Below, piece after piece: positions 37,374-48,839 of a DNA stretch of 59,890 nucleotides. Source of the stretch: Amycolatopsis anabasis. GTDB taxonomy: Bacteria > Actinomycetota > Actinomycetes > Mycobacteriales > Pseudonocardiaceae. The notes below the pieces were generated by a model. It searched no databases, was not told the DNA's origin, and worked only from the letters and a program-made list of their open reading frames with translations. The translations under genes were made by a program, and so were the position numbers. The stretch lies in assembly GCF_009765355.1 (NCBI RefSeq), contig NZ_VTHK01000052.1, positions 1-59,890 of the forward strand, read 5' to 3'. Positions within the stretch are counted from its first letter, which is position 1. The number at the start of each line of letters is the position of its first letter.

Positions 37374-37886
37374 ATGACGCAGACCCTGCACCGCGACACC
37401 CGGCTGAGACCGCTCACCCGGTACGAACCGCCCGACCCGGGCAAGCTCCGCGCGCGCATCCGGCGCGCGGGCCCGCAGGGGCAGCTCGAACTGGACCTGC
37501 GCGCACCGTCCGTTCCGCCCGGGCGGCCCGCACGCGCCGAACGGCCACCGCTGGACGTTCCCCAGCTGCTCGCGGCCATGCTGGAGGTCGCCGACGGCCG
37601 CCGCGCGCCCGCGCAGCTCCAGCCGCTCCTGCTCCCGGACGTCTACCAGCGGCTGCTCACCGCCGCCCGCGTGCCTGGCGCCCGGCGCGTGCTCCGCTCG
37701 GTGCGCACCTGCCGACCGTCCGCCGACACCGTCGAAGCGTGCGGCACGGTCCGCACCGGCGACCGGGCCGTCGCCCTCGCGGCCCGGTTCGAGCGGTCGC
37801 CGCACGGCTGGCGCTGTGTCGCATTCGACCTGCTCGCCCCGCCTCGCCGAGTCTTGGGGGCTCGTGAACGTTCCGGGCGGTTCTAG
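37374..37886 (+). CDS. Rv3235-family protein
   Basis: 170 residues from ATG 37374 (GAGGGGGGA upstream). N-terminal 60 residues are basic and proline-rich; the rest (VPQLLAAMLEVADGRRAPAQLQPLL, RVLRSVRTCRPSADTVEACGTV, RAVALAARFERSPHGWRCVAFDLL, with breaks) fits the Rv3235 family found upstream of secA1 in actinobacteria. Function is unknown. The last residues and the TAG stop lie inside a long palindrome, so the transcript end and the gene end coincide. Confidence 0.82.
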   Translation: MTQTLHRDTRLRPLTRYEPPDPGKLRARIRRAGPQGQLELDLRAPSVPPGRPARAERPPLDVPQLLAAMLEVADGRRAPAQLQPLLLPDVYQRLLTAARVPGARRVLRSVRTCRPSADTVEACGTVRTGDRAVALAARFERSPHGWRCVAFDLLAPPRRVLGARERSGRF

Positions 37887-37915
37887 CCGCCTGGAACGCT
37901 CACGACCCCCAGACT
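37855..37915. terminator. Long imperfect palindrome overlapping the Rv3235-like stop codon
   Basis: Left arm GGGGGCTCGTGAACGTTCC plus GGGCGG pairs with CCGCCTGGAACG plus CTCACGACCCCC with few mismatches. The loop, TTCTA around 37881-37885, contains the stop codon. GTGAACGTTCCGGG recurs in a palindrome at 57823. Confidence 0.75.
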
Positions 37916-37972
37916 TGGTTCCCTTACGAGAGAAGGTGACCGGCCTGGGCGTCCAGGTGCCGCTTGGGCTGT

Positions 37973-38065
37973 GCTCGTTGGGGTGCCCGGGGGTCATCTA
38001 CCGAAATGGGGCACTCGGCCTACCGAAACGAGGGACTCGCACGTCCGAAACGGGGGACACGCGCC
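37973..38065. repeat. 22-bp tandem repeat element, copy 2 (opposite orientation)
   Basis: Read on the minus strand it shows GTCCCCCGTTTCGGACGTGC, then GAGTCCCTCGTTTCGGTAGG, then a CCCATTTCGGTAG unit and CCCCCGGGCACCCC, the same order as at 21627-21717. It lies between the convergent Rv3235-like gene and secA. The rest of 37887-38209 holds no gene. Confidence 0.8.
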
Positions 38066-38209
38066 AGCGGGGCCACCCGCGCGGTTTCGCACTTTGTCGG
38101 CCAAGTGCGGCTCGTCGAACGGAAACGCCAGGTCACAAGTAGGTGACCAAATGAGAGTCCGCTCTAACCGCCCCAGCCACTCACGACCCGTCGCCCGGCG
38201 GCCGCGGCG

Positions 38210-38290
38210 GCAGGAAGGGAGGTTTGCTGCGGTTCAACAGCAGCGAGGGACCTTTACTCCGGTTTATCGAGAGTAAAGGTCCCTTCCTGC
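38210..38290. repeat. Cloverleaf repeat, copy D
   Basis: Closing stem GCAGGAAGGGA / TCCCTTCCTGC (38210-38220 with 38280-38290), hairpin GCTGC/GCAGC, and hairpin GGGACCTTTACTC / GAGTAAAGGTCCC (13 bp). The last competes with the closing stem for the same TCCC. It ends 10 bp before the secA stop. Confidence 0.9.
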
Positions 38291-38300
38291 AGGCGCGTGG

Positions 38301-41114
<2,814 letters not shown>

Positions 41115-41285
41115 CCCGTCGACCTCACTAGCTGTGTCTGATTTACGCGTGATCACACCCGAGCGGGCCCCGGGCAGTGTGGTATACGCAACCAGCCGGG
41201 CCGGTCGCGCGCTGCCCCCCATCGTAGGGAAGGCGCAAGCGTCGCCGCACCTACCGTGGGTACACGCTACAGGTACGAACGACGG

Positions 41286-41319
41286 CGACGGCCCGCACGC
41301 ATGCGCGTACGGGCCGTCG
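41286..41319 (-). terminator. Hairpin downstream of hpf
   Basis: CGACGGCCCG / CGGGCCGTCG stem (10 bp) with an inner ACGC/GCGT stem separated by one mismatch, 29 bp after the hpf stop and before secA. There is no T-tract. Confidence 0.7.
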
Positions 41320-41347
41320 GCAGCGGTTGGACCGGATTGTCGTCAGC

Positions 41348-42049
41348 TCAGCCCAGCCGGATCACGCCGTAGTCGAATCCCTTCCTGCGGTAGACGACAC
41401 TGGGCCGGCCGGCCTCGGAGTCATTGAAGAGGTAGAAGTCGTGTCCGACCAGCTCCATCTCATAGAGAGCCTGGTCGACCGTCATGGGCTCCGCGGAATG
41501 TTGCTTCTCGCGGACAATGCGACCGGGCTGGTACTCGGTCACACCATCGTCCCAACGCTGCTGCGGCAGCTCGATCTCCTCCGGATCGGCGGCCACTACG
41601 CCATTGATCTGTTCTTCGGGGGCGGGTGCCTCCAGCACCGCCGTGCTCGCGGCGGGACGCCTGCCGTTGGCGACCGGGGCGGATCCGCCTCCGGCGGCCT
41701 GAGCCGAGGTCGCTTCCGCGACCGACTCCGGGCAACGTCGTCCGTAGTGCACGCGCCGCCGGTCATGCAGCTTGCGCAAGCGGTTCTCCATCTTGTTCAC
41801 CGCAGAATCGAGCGCGGCGTAGAAGTCTCCGGCGCATGCTTCGGCGCGCACCGCGGGGCCCTTGCCCTTACCGGTGATCTCGACGCGCTGGCAGCTCTTG
41901 GCCTGCCTGCGGTTGGGCTCGTGGAAGAGCTCCACGTCGTACCGGATGACCTTCTTGTCGTAGCGCTCGAGCCGGGCCAGCTTCTCGCTAACGTGTGTCC
42001 GATAGTGATCGGGCACCTCCACGTTGCGGCCCTTAACGACGATGTCCAT
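41348..42049 (-). CDS. hpf: Ribosome hibernation-promoting factor (long HPF)
   Basis: 233 residues. The N-terminal S30AE/YfiA domain (MDIVVKGRNVEVPDHYRTHV...GDFYAALDSAVNKMENRLRK) binds the 30S decoding centre. A variable Ala/Glu-rich linker (about 110-165) follows, and then the C-terminal dimerisation domain VREKQHSAEPMTVDQALYEMELVGHDFYLF, ending DYGVIRLG, which joins two ribosomes. The ATG has GGGAGGTCGTGT upstream. The gene order secA-hpf-comF matches mycobacteria. A 590-bp upstream region carries a candidate stress promoter and a tiny ORF with a near-perfect ribosome binding site. Confidence 0.95.
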   Translation of the reverse strand: MDIVVKGRNVEVPDHYRTHVSEKLARLERYDKKVIRYDVELFHEPNRRQAKSCQRVEITGKGKGPAVRAEACAGDFYAALDSAVNKMENRLRKLHDRRRVHYGRRCPESVAEATSAQAAGGGSAPVANGRRPAASTAVLEAPAPEEQINGVVAADPEEIELPQQRWDDGVTEYQPGRIVREKQHSAEPMTVDQALYEMELVGHDFYLFNDSEAGRPSVVYRRKGFDYGVIRLG

Positions 42050-42195
42050 ACACGACCTCCCTCGCTGAGATGACTGCGAGCTCTTGGATCATTACGGCGC
42101 CGGTGTTGCTGGGGGACGGCGCCGCCCGGAGCGGGCGGTGAGGGAACTCGGCGACACGATCACGACGTCTCGCATCGGGACCACCGAGCACGGAC

Positions 42196-42222
42196 TCAGC
42201 AGTCCTCCGGCGCCAGGGTCAT
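42196..42222 (-). CDS. Possible 8-codon leader ORF upstream of hpf
   Basis: ATG at 42222, product MTLAPEDC, TGA at 42198-42196. It is preceded by GGGAGGTGATC (42238-42228), which is complementary to about ten bases of the 16S rRNA 3' end, the strongest such match in the window. It lies 147 nt before hpf. It may be a leader peptide or a ribosome-sensing element; a chance match cannot be excluded. Confidence 0.35.
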   Translation of the reverse strand: MTLAPEDC

Positions 42223-42641
42223 GGGCTGATCACCTCCCTGCTGGCCGGGATAGCTGATAGCGCAGCACGTTAGCCGGGTAACGGCGATCACAACAGCCCC
42301 CGAGCCGGGGGATGTCAAGCCGTGAGAGCCAGTTACTGCGCGCATCCGGGAACCGTCGTTCCGCGGACGAACCCGCCCCTTTCGGACCATTGCCGGGGAC
42401 GAATTTTCACCTTGACAGCCGCCGGAAATCCCGACGTCTGCGCCGAGGGTGATCACCGGGCGCTCCGCGACCGCCACCCCGGTGGAGTGGCGATCCTCCG
42501 GTGCTCCGCCGATGAGCGCCCTCATACCCGGTGAACGATCTTCCCGGCGCACGCGTTCCCCGCAAACGTCACCCGTGTAGGTGACATCGCGGCAGTGACG
42601 TCCGGGGAACCGGCGGATGACTTTCCCGGAAAAACACCTGA
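42223..42641. other. Intergenic region between hpf leader and comF
   Basis: No recognisable gene. A 109-codon minus-strand frame (42525-42196) begins where a candidate promoter would start transcription, but its codon use is weakly coding-like at best and the product is not recognisable. Confidence 0.4.
42531..42560 (-). promoter_or_regulatory. Candidate SigR/SigE-type promoter upstream of hpf
   Basis: Minus strand: GGGAAC (42560-42555), 18 nt, GTTCAC (42536-42531). This agrees with GGAAC-N18-GTT. The predicted transcript would start near 42525 and reach hpf after about 475 nt. Confidence 0.45.
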
Positions 42642-43340
42642 TCAACCGGCTGCGGTCAGGGCGAGCGCAACTGTCACCGGAAAGCCATTTTCCGACAGAA
42701 TTCGCCCGCACAGCGACGCCGTGGCGCCGGTGGTGATCACGTCGTCGAGCAGAATCACCGGGGTTGCCGGCGGGGGCAGGCCACGCGGTTCGAGCCGGAG
42801 CCGGCCGGTGAGGTTGGCGGCCCGCTGCGCCCGGTCCAGGCCCACCGCGTCCCGGGCGCGGGAGCTCAGCGCCAGCGCGGGCGCGACCCGGGCCGGGTGA
42901 CCGGCGGCCGCGAGGGTCGCCGCGCAGGCGCGGGCCAGGCGGAGCACGTGCTGCCCGCCCCGCAGCCGTGCCGCTGGTTTCCGCGACGGCACCGGCACCA
43001 GCCACCACGCCTCGTCCGGCGCCGCCCGGATCTCGGGCAGGCCGGGGAGCGCGGCGGCCAGGGCGGCGCCGAGCGGAGCGGCCAGATCGCGGCGGCCGCG
43101 CTCCTTGTAGGCGAGCACCAGCCGCCGCGCGGTGCCGCGGTAGCGCGCCAGGGCGTACACCGCCGGGACGGCCGCGGCGGCGGGCCCGCGGGGCACCGGC
43201 CCCGGCGCTTCCCAGACGGCCAGGCAATCCCGGCAGCACGGGGCGCCGAGCGCGCCGCAGCCGGCGCAGTTCGGCGGTAACAGCAGGTCAAGGGCTCGTT
43301 CGACAGTGGTCAGCACGTCGCACAGCGTCCACCCGGGCAC
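42642..43340 (-). CDS. ComF-family phosphoribosyltransferase-like protein
   Basis: 232 residues from GTG 43340 (an in-frame GTG 8 codons later is equally possible; neither has a clear ribosome binding site). The N-terminal zinc ribbon PPNCAGCGALGAPCCRDC carries four cysteine ligands. The C-terminal type I PRTase domain has PVPSRKPAARLRGGQH and the PRPP loop VILLDDVITTGATASL. ComF is linked to DNA uptake in competent bacteria; in actinobacteria the role is unproven. It lies between hpf and lpqB, as Rv3242c does. Confidence 0.92.
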   Translation of the reverse strand: MPGWTLCDVLTTVERALDLLLPPNCAGCGALGAPCCRDCLAVWEAPGPVPRGPAAAAVPAVYALARYRGTARRLVLAYKERGRRDLAAPLGAALAAALPGLPEIRAAPDEAWWLVPVPSRKPAARLRGGQHVLRLARACAATLAAAGHPARVAPALALSSRARDAVGLDRAQRAANLTGRLRLEPRGLPPPATPVILLDDVITTGATASLCGRILSENGFPVTVALALTAAG

Positions 43341-43357
43341 CGACAGTTTCGGGCTCG

Positions 43358-43448
43358 CGGCGGGAGGAAGGGACCTTTACTCCGCTTCAGCCGTAGTAAA
43401 GGTCCCTCGCTCCGGTTCAACGGGAGCGAAGGTCCCTTCCTCCCGCCG
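43358..43448. repeat. Cloverleaf repeat, copy E (best-preserved three-way junction)
   Basis: The closing stem of 20 perfect base pairs (43358-43377 with 43429-43448) is built on GGGAGGAAGGGACCTT / AAGGTCCCTTCCTCCC. Inside lie hairpins TTTACT/AGTAAA and CGCTCC/GGAGCG. The order of the two hairpins is reversed relative to the other copies, so this copy is inverted. It lies between the lpqB stop and the comF start. Confidence 0.92.
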
Positions 43449-43471
43449 TGGCCTGGTGAGCGGGCGGGCGG

Positions 43472-45235
43472 TCAGCCCGGGTAGAAGGGGTACTGCTTGT
43501 CGCCGATCGAGCGGGGGTGCGGGCGCCACACCTCGCCGATGTCGGAGGCGGTCCACATGCCACCGCTGTCGGCCACGACGATCTGGCGGCCGGGCGCCGC
43601 GGTGATCGCGCGCATCGGCGGGGTCAGGTTGGAGCTGTTGAACGCGTCCATCCGCAGGCCGTCGATCGGCACCCGCGCCACCGGCAGCGACTGCGACCAG
43701 GTGGCGACGACCAGGGTGTCCTGGCTCAGCCAGTCCACGTCCACCACGCCGATGAGTTCCCCGCCGCGCAGGATCCGCGGCTGCTTCAGGGTCACCGAAT
43801 CCTGCCCGGGCGCACGCACCACCGAAGCCACCACGAGTTGCTGGCCCACGACCATCGCCGCCCGCGCGCCGTCCCGGGACAGCCGCAACGCGCTGATCGG
43901 GCCGAGCGCGACCACGTCGCTCGCGTTGACGATCTGCGGCACCCATTTGCCGTCCGCGGTGCGCGGCACCCGGATCACCTGGCTCCCGTCGAGGACCGTC
44001 CACAGCTCCCCCGACGTGCCGCCCGCCGAGGACGCCGGACGCCAGGTCGGCCGGGTCAGCGTGCTCCCGCCGAGATCGCTGCCGCCGTTGCTCACCCGGG
44101 GCAGCTCGCTGCGGCTGAGATCACCCGCGCGCAGCAACTGTCTCCCGTCCGCGTTCTCCACGACCGCGAGCTGCCGCCCGTCCATCGACTGCGCGGCGCT
44201 GGCCACGTCGTAGACCCCCGCCCCGGCCGGGCCGGGCACCGGAGTGCCGTCCAGCAGCGACCGCACCCGGCCGCCGACGACCATCATCCCCGAACTGGGC
44301 GTCGCCTGCGCGCCGTAGGAGGGCACGTCACTGGGCAGCCAGTCCTCGTGCCCGGGCACCAGCGCGCTGCCGTCGGACAGGAGCCGGACCCGGCTCGTCG
44401 TGACGCTCTGCAGGGACAGCACGAACTGGTGCGCGATGAGTTTCTTGGTGTCCAGGCTCTGCTCGCCGACCCCGGTCAGCGGCACCACCAGCGCGCCGTC
44501 CTTGCCCCCGGTCACGTTCTGCTCGGTGCCCGCCTGGTCGGGCAACGGGTTCTTCACCGCGCCGGACAGCCCGTCGGACGGCCCGTCGAGCAGCAGCTGG
44601 ACCACCCGCGCGGGCAGCCCGGACTGCGGTTTCGCCGCCACATAACGCAAATCGGGCACCAGCGCGCTCGAGTCCGGGGTGAAGAAGTACACCGGCACCC
44701 GGAAGTAGTTGGTGCTGAAATCGCTTTCGGTGATCACCAGGTTGGTCGGCGGGTTGACGATCCGCCACTGCCCGTCGGGCTGGCGCCGCAGCCGGAACGG
44801 CAGTTCGTAGGAATCCCGGCGCGGGATGAACGCGCTGTCCGAGCCGAGCGTGCCCACCTGGAAGCCGCGCAGGATGACGAGCTGCTCGTTCGGATCGGGC
44901 GGCTGCTGGCCGCCGGTGCCGTACACCGTGCCGAACGTCTCGTCGATGACCGTCAGGCCCTGCGCCGGATCCCAGGTCTTGCGCGCGGTCTCGTCCAGGT
45001 ACATCCGCGCGGAGGCGTTGTTGGCGATCGGCTGCGCGCTCGCGTGCACGAAATCGCGCACCACGGTCAGCCCGTCCAGATCCTTCGCCGGTTCCTGGAC
45101 CTCGGGCTTGATGAGCTGGCCGAGCTGCTGCGGCGTGATCACCTCGGGCACCGACTCGTCCGGGATGTTCGCGCACCCCGCGGCGAACACCACGCAGCAC
45201 AGCGCCGCGAGGAGCCGGATCGAGCGCCTGGTCAC
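43472..45235 (-). CDS. lpqB: Lipoprotein LpqB, MtrAB accessory
   Basis: 587-residue lipoprotein (lipobox VFAAGC). A GerMN-like domain (about 190-330: DLRYVAAKPQSGLPARVVQLLLDGPSDG) precedes a beta-propeller-like C-terminal domain. In mycobacteria LpqB interacts with the extracytoplasmic part of MtrB and tunes MtrA phosphorylation. The GTG start overlaps the mtrB stop by 4 bp (GTGA). Order mtrA-mtrB-lpqB is as in all actinobacteria. The cleaved region ends in YPFYPG. Confidence 0.96.
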   Translation of the reverse strand: MTRRSIRLLAALCCVVFAAGCANIPDESVPEVITPQQLGQLIKPEVQEPAKDLDGLTVVRDFVHASAQPIANNASARMYLDETARKTWDPAQGLTVIDETFGTVYGTGGQQPPDPNEQLVILRGFQVGTLGSDSAFIPRRDSYELPFRLRRQPDGQWRIVNPPTNLVITESDFSTNYFRVPVYFFTPDSSALVPDLRYVAAKPQSGLPARVVQLLLDGPSDGLSGAVKNPLPDQAGTEQNVTGGKDGALVVPLTGVGEQSLDTKKLIAHQFVLSLQSVTTSRVRLLSDGSALVPGHEDWLPSDVPSYGAQATPSSGMMVVGGRVRSLLDGTPVPGPAGAGVYDVASAAQSMDGRQLAVVENADGRQLLRAGDLSRSELPRVSNGGSDLGGSTLTRPTWRPASSAGGTSGELWTVLDGSQVIRVPRTADGKWVPQIVNASDVVALGPISALRLSRDGARAAMVVGQQLVVASVVRAPGQDSVTLKQPRILRGGELIGVVDVDWLSQDTLVVATWSQSLPVARVPIDGLRMDAFNSSNLTPPMRAITAAPGRQIVVADSGGMWTASDIGEVWRPHPRSIGDKQYPFYPG

Positions 45236-46947
45236 CGGTCCTCCCGCTGCTGCCCGGTGGTCAGCTCCGCCACCGGGATCGTCGTTTCGGCGGTCAGCGG
45301 GCGCACCACGCCGTTGCCGGTCGGCGGCGCGTCCTCCGGCGGCAGCGGCAGCGGGCTCTCCTCGAACGATTCACCCTGGCGCCGCGGCAGCGTCAGCCGG
45401 AAGCAGGCACCCTCGCCCGGCGCGCCCCACGCCTCGAGCACGCCACCGTGCAGTCGGGCGTCCTCGTGGCTGATCGCCAGGCCGAGCCCGGTGCCACCGG
45501 TGCGCCGGTTCCGGGACGGATCCGCTCGCCAGAAGCGGTTGAACACCAGATCGGCCTCGCCGGAACGCAGGCCGACGCCGTAGTCGCGCACGGCAACCGC
45601 GACCGCGTTCCGGTTCACCCCGACCCGCAGCCGCACCGGTTTGCCCTCGCTGTGGTCGACCGCGTTCGCCAGCAGGTTGCGCAGGATCCGCTCCACCCGG
45701 CGCGCGTCGACCTCGGCGGTGGCCGGTTCGTCCGGCAGGTCGAGCTCGATCACGCTGCCCGCGCTCCCGGCGAGCACCCGCACCTGCTCCGCGGCCCGGG
45801 CGGCGATCGGGGTGAGGTCGATCAGTTCGGCCGCCAGCTCCTCGACGCCCGCGTCCAGGCGGCTGATCTCCAGCAGGTCGCCGAGCAGCGCCTCGAACCG
45901 GTCGAGCTCGTCGACCAGCAGCTCGGTGGACCGCGCCAGCCCCGGCGGGAACTGCTCACGCGACGCGTGCAGCACGTCCGCGGCCATGCGCACGGTGGTC
46001 AGCGGGGTGCGCAGTTCGTGCGAGACGTCCGAGGTGAACCGCCGCTGCAGCGTGCCGAACTCCTCCAGCTGCCGGATCTGCCGCTGGATGCTCGCGGCCA
46101 TCTCGTTGTAGGACAAGGCGAGTTTCGCGAGATCGTCCTCGCCGAGCACGGCGAGCCGCTGGTCGAGCGCGCCACCGGCGAACTGCTCGGCGGCCGCGGC
46201 CGCGCGGCGCACCGGGCGCACCACCTGCCGGGTCACCAGGTTCGTGATGCCCGCCAGCAACAGCAGCAGGACGAGCCCGCCGACGAGCAGGGTGTTCTGC
46301 ACGGTCGAGACGGTGCTCTGCTCGGCGGTCAGCGGGAACAGCAGGTACAGCTGCAGCGGCCGCGCGGTGCTGGTCAGCGGCGCGCCGACGATGAGGTACG
46401 TGCTGCGCGCGCTCTCCGGGCCGACCGTGTGGATCTGCGCGGTCACCTGGTTGGCCTCGACGAAGGTCCGCAGCCGTTCCGGCACCTTGAACAGCGGCCC
46501 GGCCGACGGCGTCGAGTCGCCCGCGCGGTCCGGCCCGCCCCCGGCCAGCACGGGTTCGAAGGCGCCCGCGGCCGAGCCCACGGTCCCCTGCGACTCCGGC
46601 GAGCTGCTGGTGATCTTCTTCAGCGCGTTCTTCAACCGGTCGTCGAGCGCGTCCTGATCGCTGATGCCGACCAGTTCGGCCTCGGCGGTGCCCACCACCG
46701 CCTGGGTCTGCGCGAGCGCGGCCCGGCGCTTGGTGTCCAGCAGCCGCTCGGTGATCTGGTTCTGCAGGACCATGCCCAGCACGAAGACCACGGCCGAGGA
46801 CAGCGCCAGCGTCGACACGGTGACGCGGAACTGCAGGGAGTGCCGCCACAACTCGCCGAACGCGACCGTGCGCCGTCGTCCGAACGCGATGATCCGCCCA
46901 GCCAGCCGTACCGTCGCCTTACCCAAAGCGGTCAGACGATGTTTCAT
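45232..46947 (-). CDS. mtrB: Sensor histidine kinase MtrB
   Basis: 571 residues. Membrane helix 1 (VTVSTLALSSAVVFVLGMVL), an extracytoplasmic sensor of about 180 residues, helix 2 (LLVGGLVLLLLLAGITNLV), HAMP (VRPVRRAAAAAEQFAGGALDQRL), phospho-acceptor His in FTSDVSHELRTPLTTVRMA, and HATPase boxes LLANAVDHSEG, VRDYGVGL and GTGLGLAIS. With MtrA it controls cell division, cell-wall hydrolases and osmotic response. It starts 7 bp after mtrA. Confidence 0.97.
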   Translation of the reverse strand: MKHRLTALGKATVRLAGRIIAFGRRRTVAFGELWRHSLQFRVTVSTLALSSAVVFVLGMVLQNQITERLLDTKRRAALAQTQAVVGTAEAELVGISDQDALDDRLKNALKKITSSSPESQGTVGSAAGAFEPVLAGGGPDRAGDSTPSAGPLFKVPERLRTFVEANQVTAQIHTVGPESARSTYLIVGAPLTSTARPLQLYLLFPLTAEQSTVSTVQNTLLVGGLVLLLLLAGITNLVTRQVVRPVRRAAAAAEQFAGGALDQRLAVLGEDDLAKLALSYNEMAASIQRQIRQLEEFGTLQRRFTSDVSHELRTPLTTVRMAADVLHASREQFPPGLARSTELLVDELDRFEALLGDLLEISRLDAGVEELAAELIDLTPIAARAAEQVRVLAGSAGSVIELDLPDEPATAEVDARRVERILRNLLANAVDHSEGKPVRLRVGVNRNAVAVAVRDYGVGLRSGEADLVFNRFWRADPSRNRRTGGTGLGLAISHEDARLHGGVLEAWGAPGEGACFRLTLPRRQGESFEESPLPLPPEDAPPTGNGVVRPLTAETTIPVAELTTGQQREDR

Positions 46948-46954
46948 CTCGGGA

Positions 46955-47641
46955 TCACGGCGGGCCCGCCTTGTAGCCGACGCCGCGCACGGTCAACACC
47001 ACCTCGGGGTGCTCCGGATCCTTCTCCACTTTGGACCGCAGCCGCTGGACGTGCACGTTGACCAGCCGGGTGTCCGCCGCGTGCCGGTAGCCCCAGACCT
47101 GCTCGAGCAGGACCTCGCGGGTGAACACCTGGCGCGGCTTGCGGGCCAGCGCGACCAGCAGGTCGAACTCCAGCGGGGTGAGCGGGATGGCCTTGCCCTC
47201 CCGCGTCACCTCGTGGCCGGGCACGTCGATGGTCAGGTCGCCGATGGCCAGCGATTCGGCGGGCTCCGCCTCGGTGCGCCGCATCCTGGCGCGCACCCGG
47301 GCGACCAGTTCCTTCGGCTTGAACGGCTTGACCACGTAGTCATCGGCGCCGGACTCCAGCCCGAGCACGATGTCCACGGTGTCGCTCTTGGCGGTGAGCA
47401 TGACGATCGGCACGCCGGACTCGGCCCTGATCGCCTTGCACACGTCGATGCCGTTCATCCCGGGCAGCATCAAGTCGAGCAGCACGAGATCGGGTTTCAG
47501 CTCGCGCAGCGCGGGCAGGGCTCGGGAACCGTCCGCGACGACGGCGGTGTCGAACCCCTCCCCGCGCAGCACGATGGTCAGCATCTCCGCAAGGGCAGGG
47601 TCGTCGTCGACCACCAAGACACGTGCCTTCATAAAGGACAT
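46955..47641 (-). CDS. mtrA: Response regulator MtrA
   Basis: 228 residues from ATG 47641, the same length as the mycobacterial protein; an ATG three codons later is also possible. Receiver: VVDDDPALAEML, phospho-Asp in DLVLLDLMLPGMNG, Lys in VVKPFKPKELVAR. The OmpR-type winged helix ends with VWGYRHAADTRLVNVHVQRL and VLTVRGVGYKAGPP. No clear ribosome binding site precedes the start. Upstream, where tmk lies in mycobacteria, is the betaine island. Confidence 0.97.
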   Translation of the reverse strand: MSFMKARVLVVDDDPALAEMLTIVLRGEGFDTAVVADGSRALPALRELKPDLVLLDLMLPGMNGIDVCKAIRAESGVPIVMLTAKSDTVDIVLGLESGADDYVVKPFKPKELVARVRARMRRTEAEPAESLAIGDLTIDVPGHEVTREGKAIPLTPLEFDLLVALARKPRQVFTREVLLEQVWGYRHAADTRLVNVHVQRLRSKVEKDPEHPEVVLTVRGVGYKAGPP

Positions 47642-47693
47642 GTTCGCACTGTTGACCTCGTGTGCGCGCACGACCCGGCGATCCGACCTGCAA

Positions 47694-48839
47694 CTACCCC
47701 GGATGGACCATCGCCGGAGCGGTCAGGCCGCGGCGGATCCGGGTGAACGGCCGGGGACTGTCGATCGCCAGCACCCCGGTCACGGTACCGCTCCGTGTAT
47801 ATGTGGCTACGAATTTCGCCTCGGACACGTCCCCTTCGACCACGCGCACCGCGTCGCAACCGTTTGCGGTCCCGGCGAACTGGATCCGGTGCCCGTATTG
47901 GTCGGACCAGAAGTAGCCCGGCCGGGTGTGGTGCTCGATCGTGGCCCCGGCGAGCAGATTGCGCGCCGCGACCCGGGGCTGCTCGGCGGCCGAGGTCCAG
48001 TGCTCGCCGCGGCGGCCGTCCCGCCGGCGCGCCACGTCGCCCACCGCGACCACGCGCGGATTCGCGGTGGCACAACCCGAATCGCACAGCACACCGTCGT
48101 CCGCCACGATGCCGGAACCGGAAAGCCATTCGCAGTCCGGCCGGATGCCGACGGCGACGACCACCACTTCGGCCGGGAGTTCGCGGCCGTCGGTGAGCCG
48201 GACGCCGGTGACCCGCGGGCGGCCGAGCAGTTCGGCCACCCCGGCGCCGGTCAGCAGCCGGACCCCGTGCTCGGCGTGCAGCCGCGCGCAGGCCCGGCCC
48301 ATCCGCTCGCCGAGCACCCCGGCCAGCGGGACCGGCGCCGCCTCGACCACGGTGACGTCGCGGCCGAGCGCGCGGCAGGTGGATGCCACCTCGGCGCCGA
48401 GGAAACCGGCGCCGATCACCACGACCCGGGCGGCATCCTCGAGCGCGCGGCGGAGGGCGAGCGCGTCGTCCAGGGTGCGCAGGGTGTGCACGCCCTCGCG
48501 GGCGCCGGGCAGGGTGCGCGGCACGCCGCCGGTCGCGACGACCAGCCCGTCGGCGGCGATCTCGGCGCCGCCGGAAAGGGTGAGCACGCCGTCGTGGAAC
48601 CGTTCGGCCCGTTCGCCGAGATGCCAGTGGGCGTTGAGGTCGAGCAGTTCCTCGGGGCTCGCCAGCTCGAGGTCCACGGCCCGGCCGAGCAGGAAGTCCT
48701 TGGACAGCGGCGGCCGGTCGTACGGCCGGTGCGCCTCCGCGCCGACGAGCACCAGCCGCCCGTCGAACCCCTGGGCCCGCAGTTCCTGCGCCGCGCGCAA
48801 CCCCGCCAGCCCGGTGCCCGCCACCACCACAGTCCTCAT
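47694..48839 (-). CDS. FAD-dependent ferredoxin reductase
   Basis: 381 residues from ATG 48839. NAD(P)H:ferredoxin reductase of the rhodocoxin/putidaredoxin-reductase type: FAD motif VVVAGTGLAGLRAAQELR, PYDRPPLSKDFL, NAD motif VVVIGAGFLGAEVAS, and ANPRVVAVGDVARR before a C-terminal Reductase_C domain (RPGYFWSDQYGHRIQF). It probably passes electrons to the Rieske ferredoxin encoded just upstream (ATGA overlap) and thence to the Rieske oxygenase at 54 kb. This is a three-component arrangement rather than the FMN/2Fe-2S reductase of Pseudomonas GbcB. Confidence 0.92.
   Translation of the reverse strand: MRTVVVAGTGLAGLRAAQELRAQGFDGRLVLVGAEAHRPYDRPPLSKDFLLGRAVDLELASPEELLDLNAHWHLGERAERFHDGVLTLSGGAEIAADGLVVATGGVPRTLPGAREGVHTLRTLDDALALRRALEDAARVVVIGAGFLGAEVASTCRALGRDVTVVEAAPVPLAGVLGERMGRACARLHAEHGVRLLTGAGVAELLGRPRVTGVRLTDGRELPAEVVVVAVGIRPDCEWLSGSGIVADDGVLCDSGCATANPRVVAVGDVARRRDGRRGEHWTSAAEQPRVAARNLLAGATIEHHTRPGYFWSDQYGHRIQFAGTANGCDAVRVVEGDVSEAKFVATYTRSGTVTGVLAIDSPRPFTRIRRGLTAPAMVHPG

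Noticed and set aside
42322..42534. 70-codon plus-strand frame in the hpf-comF gap
   Set aside because: No start signals and no coding-like codon pattern.
42196..43239. 347-codon minus-strand frame through comF into the hpf leader
   Set aside because: Its first two thirds are an out-of-frame shadow of comF; only the last segment is considered separately as a low-confidence possibility.
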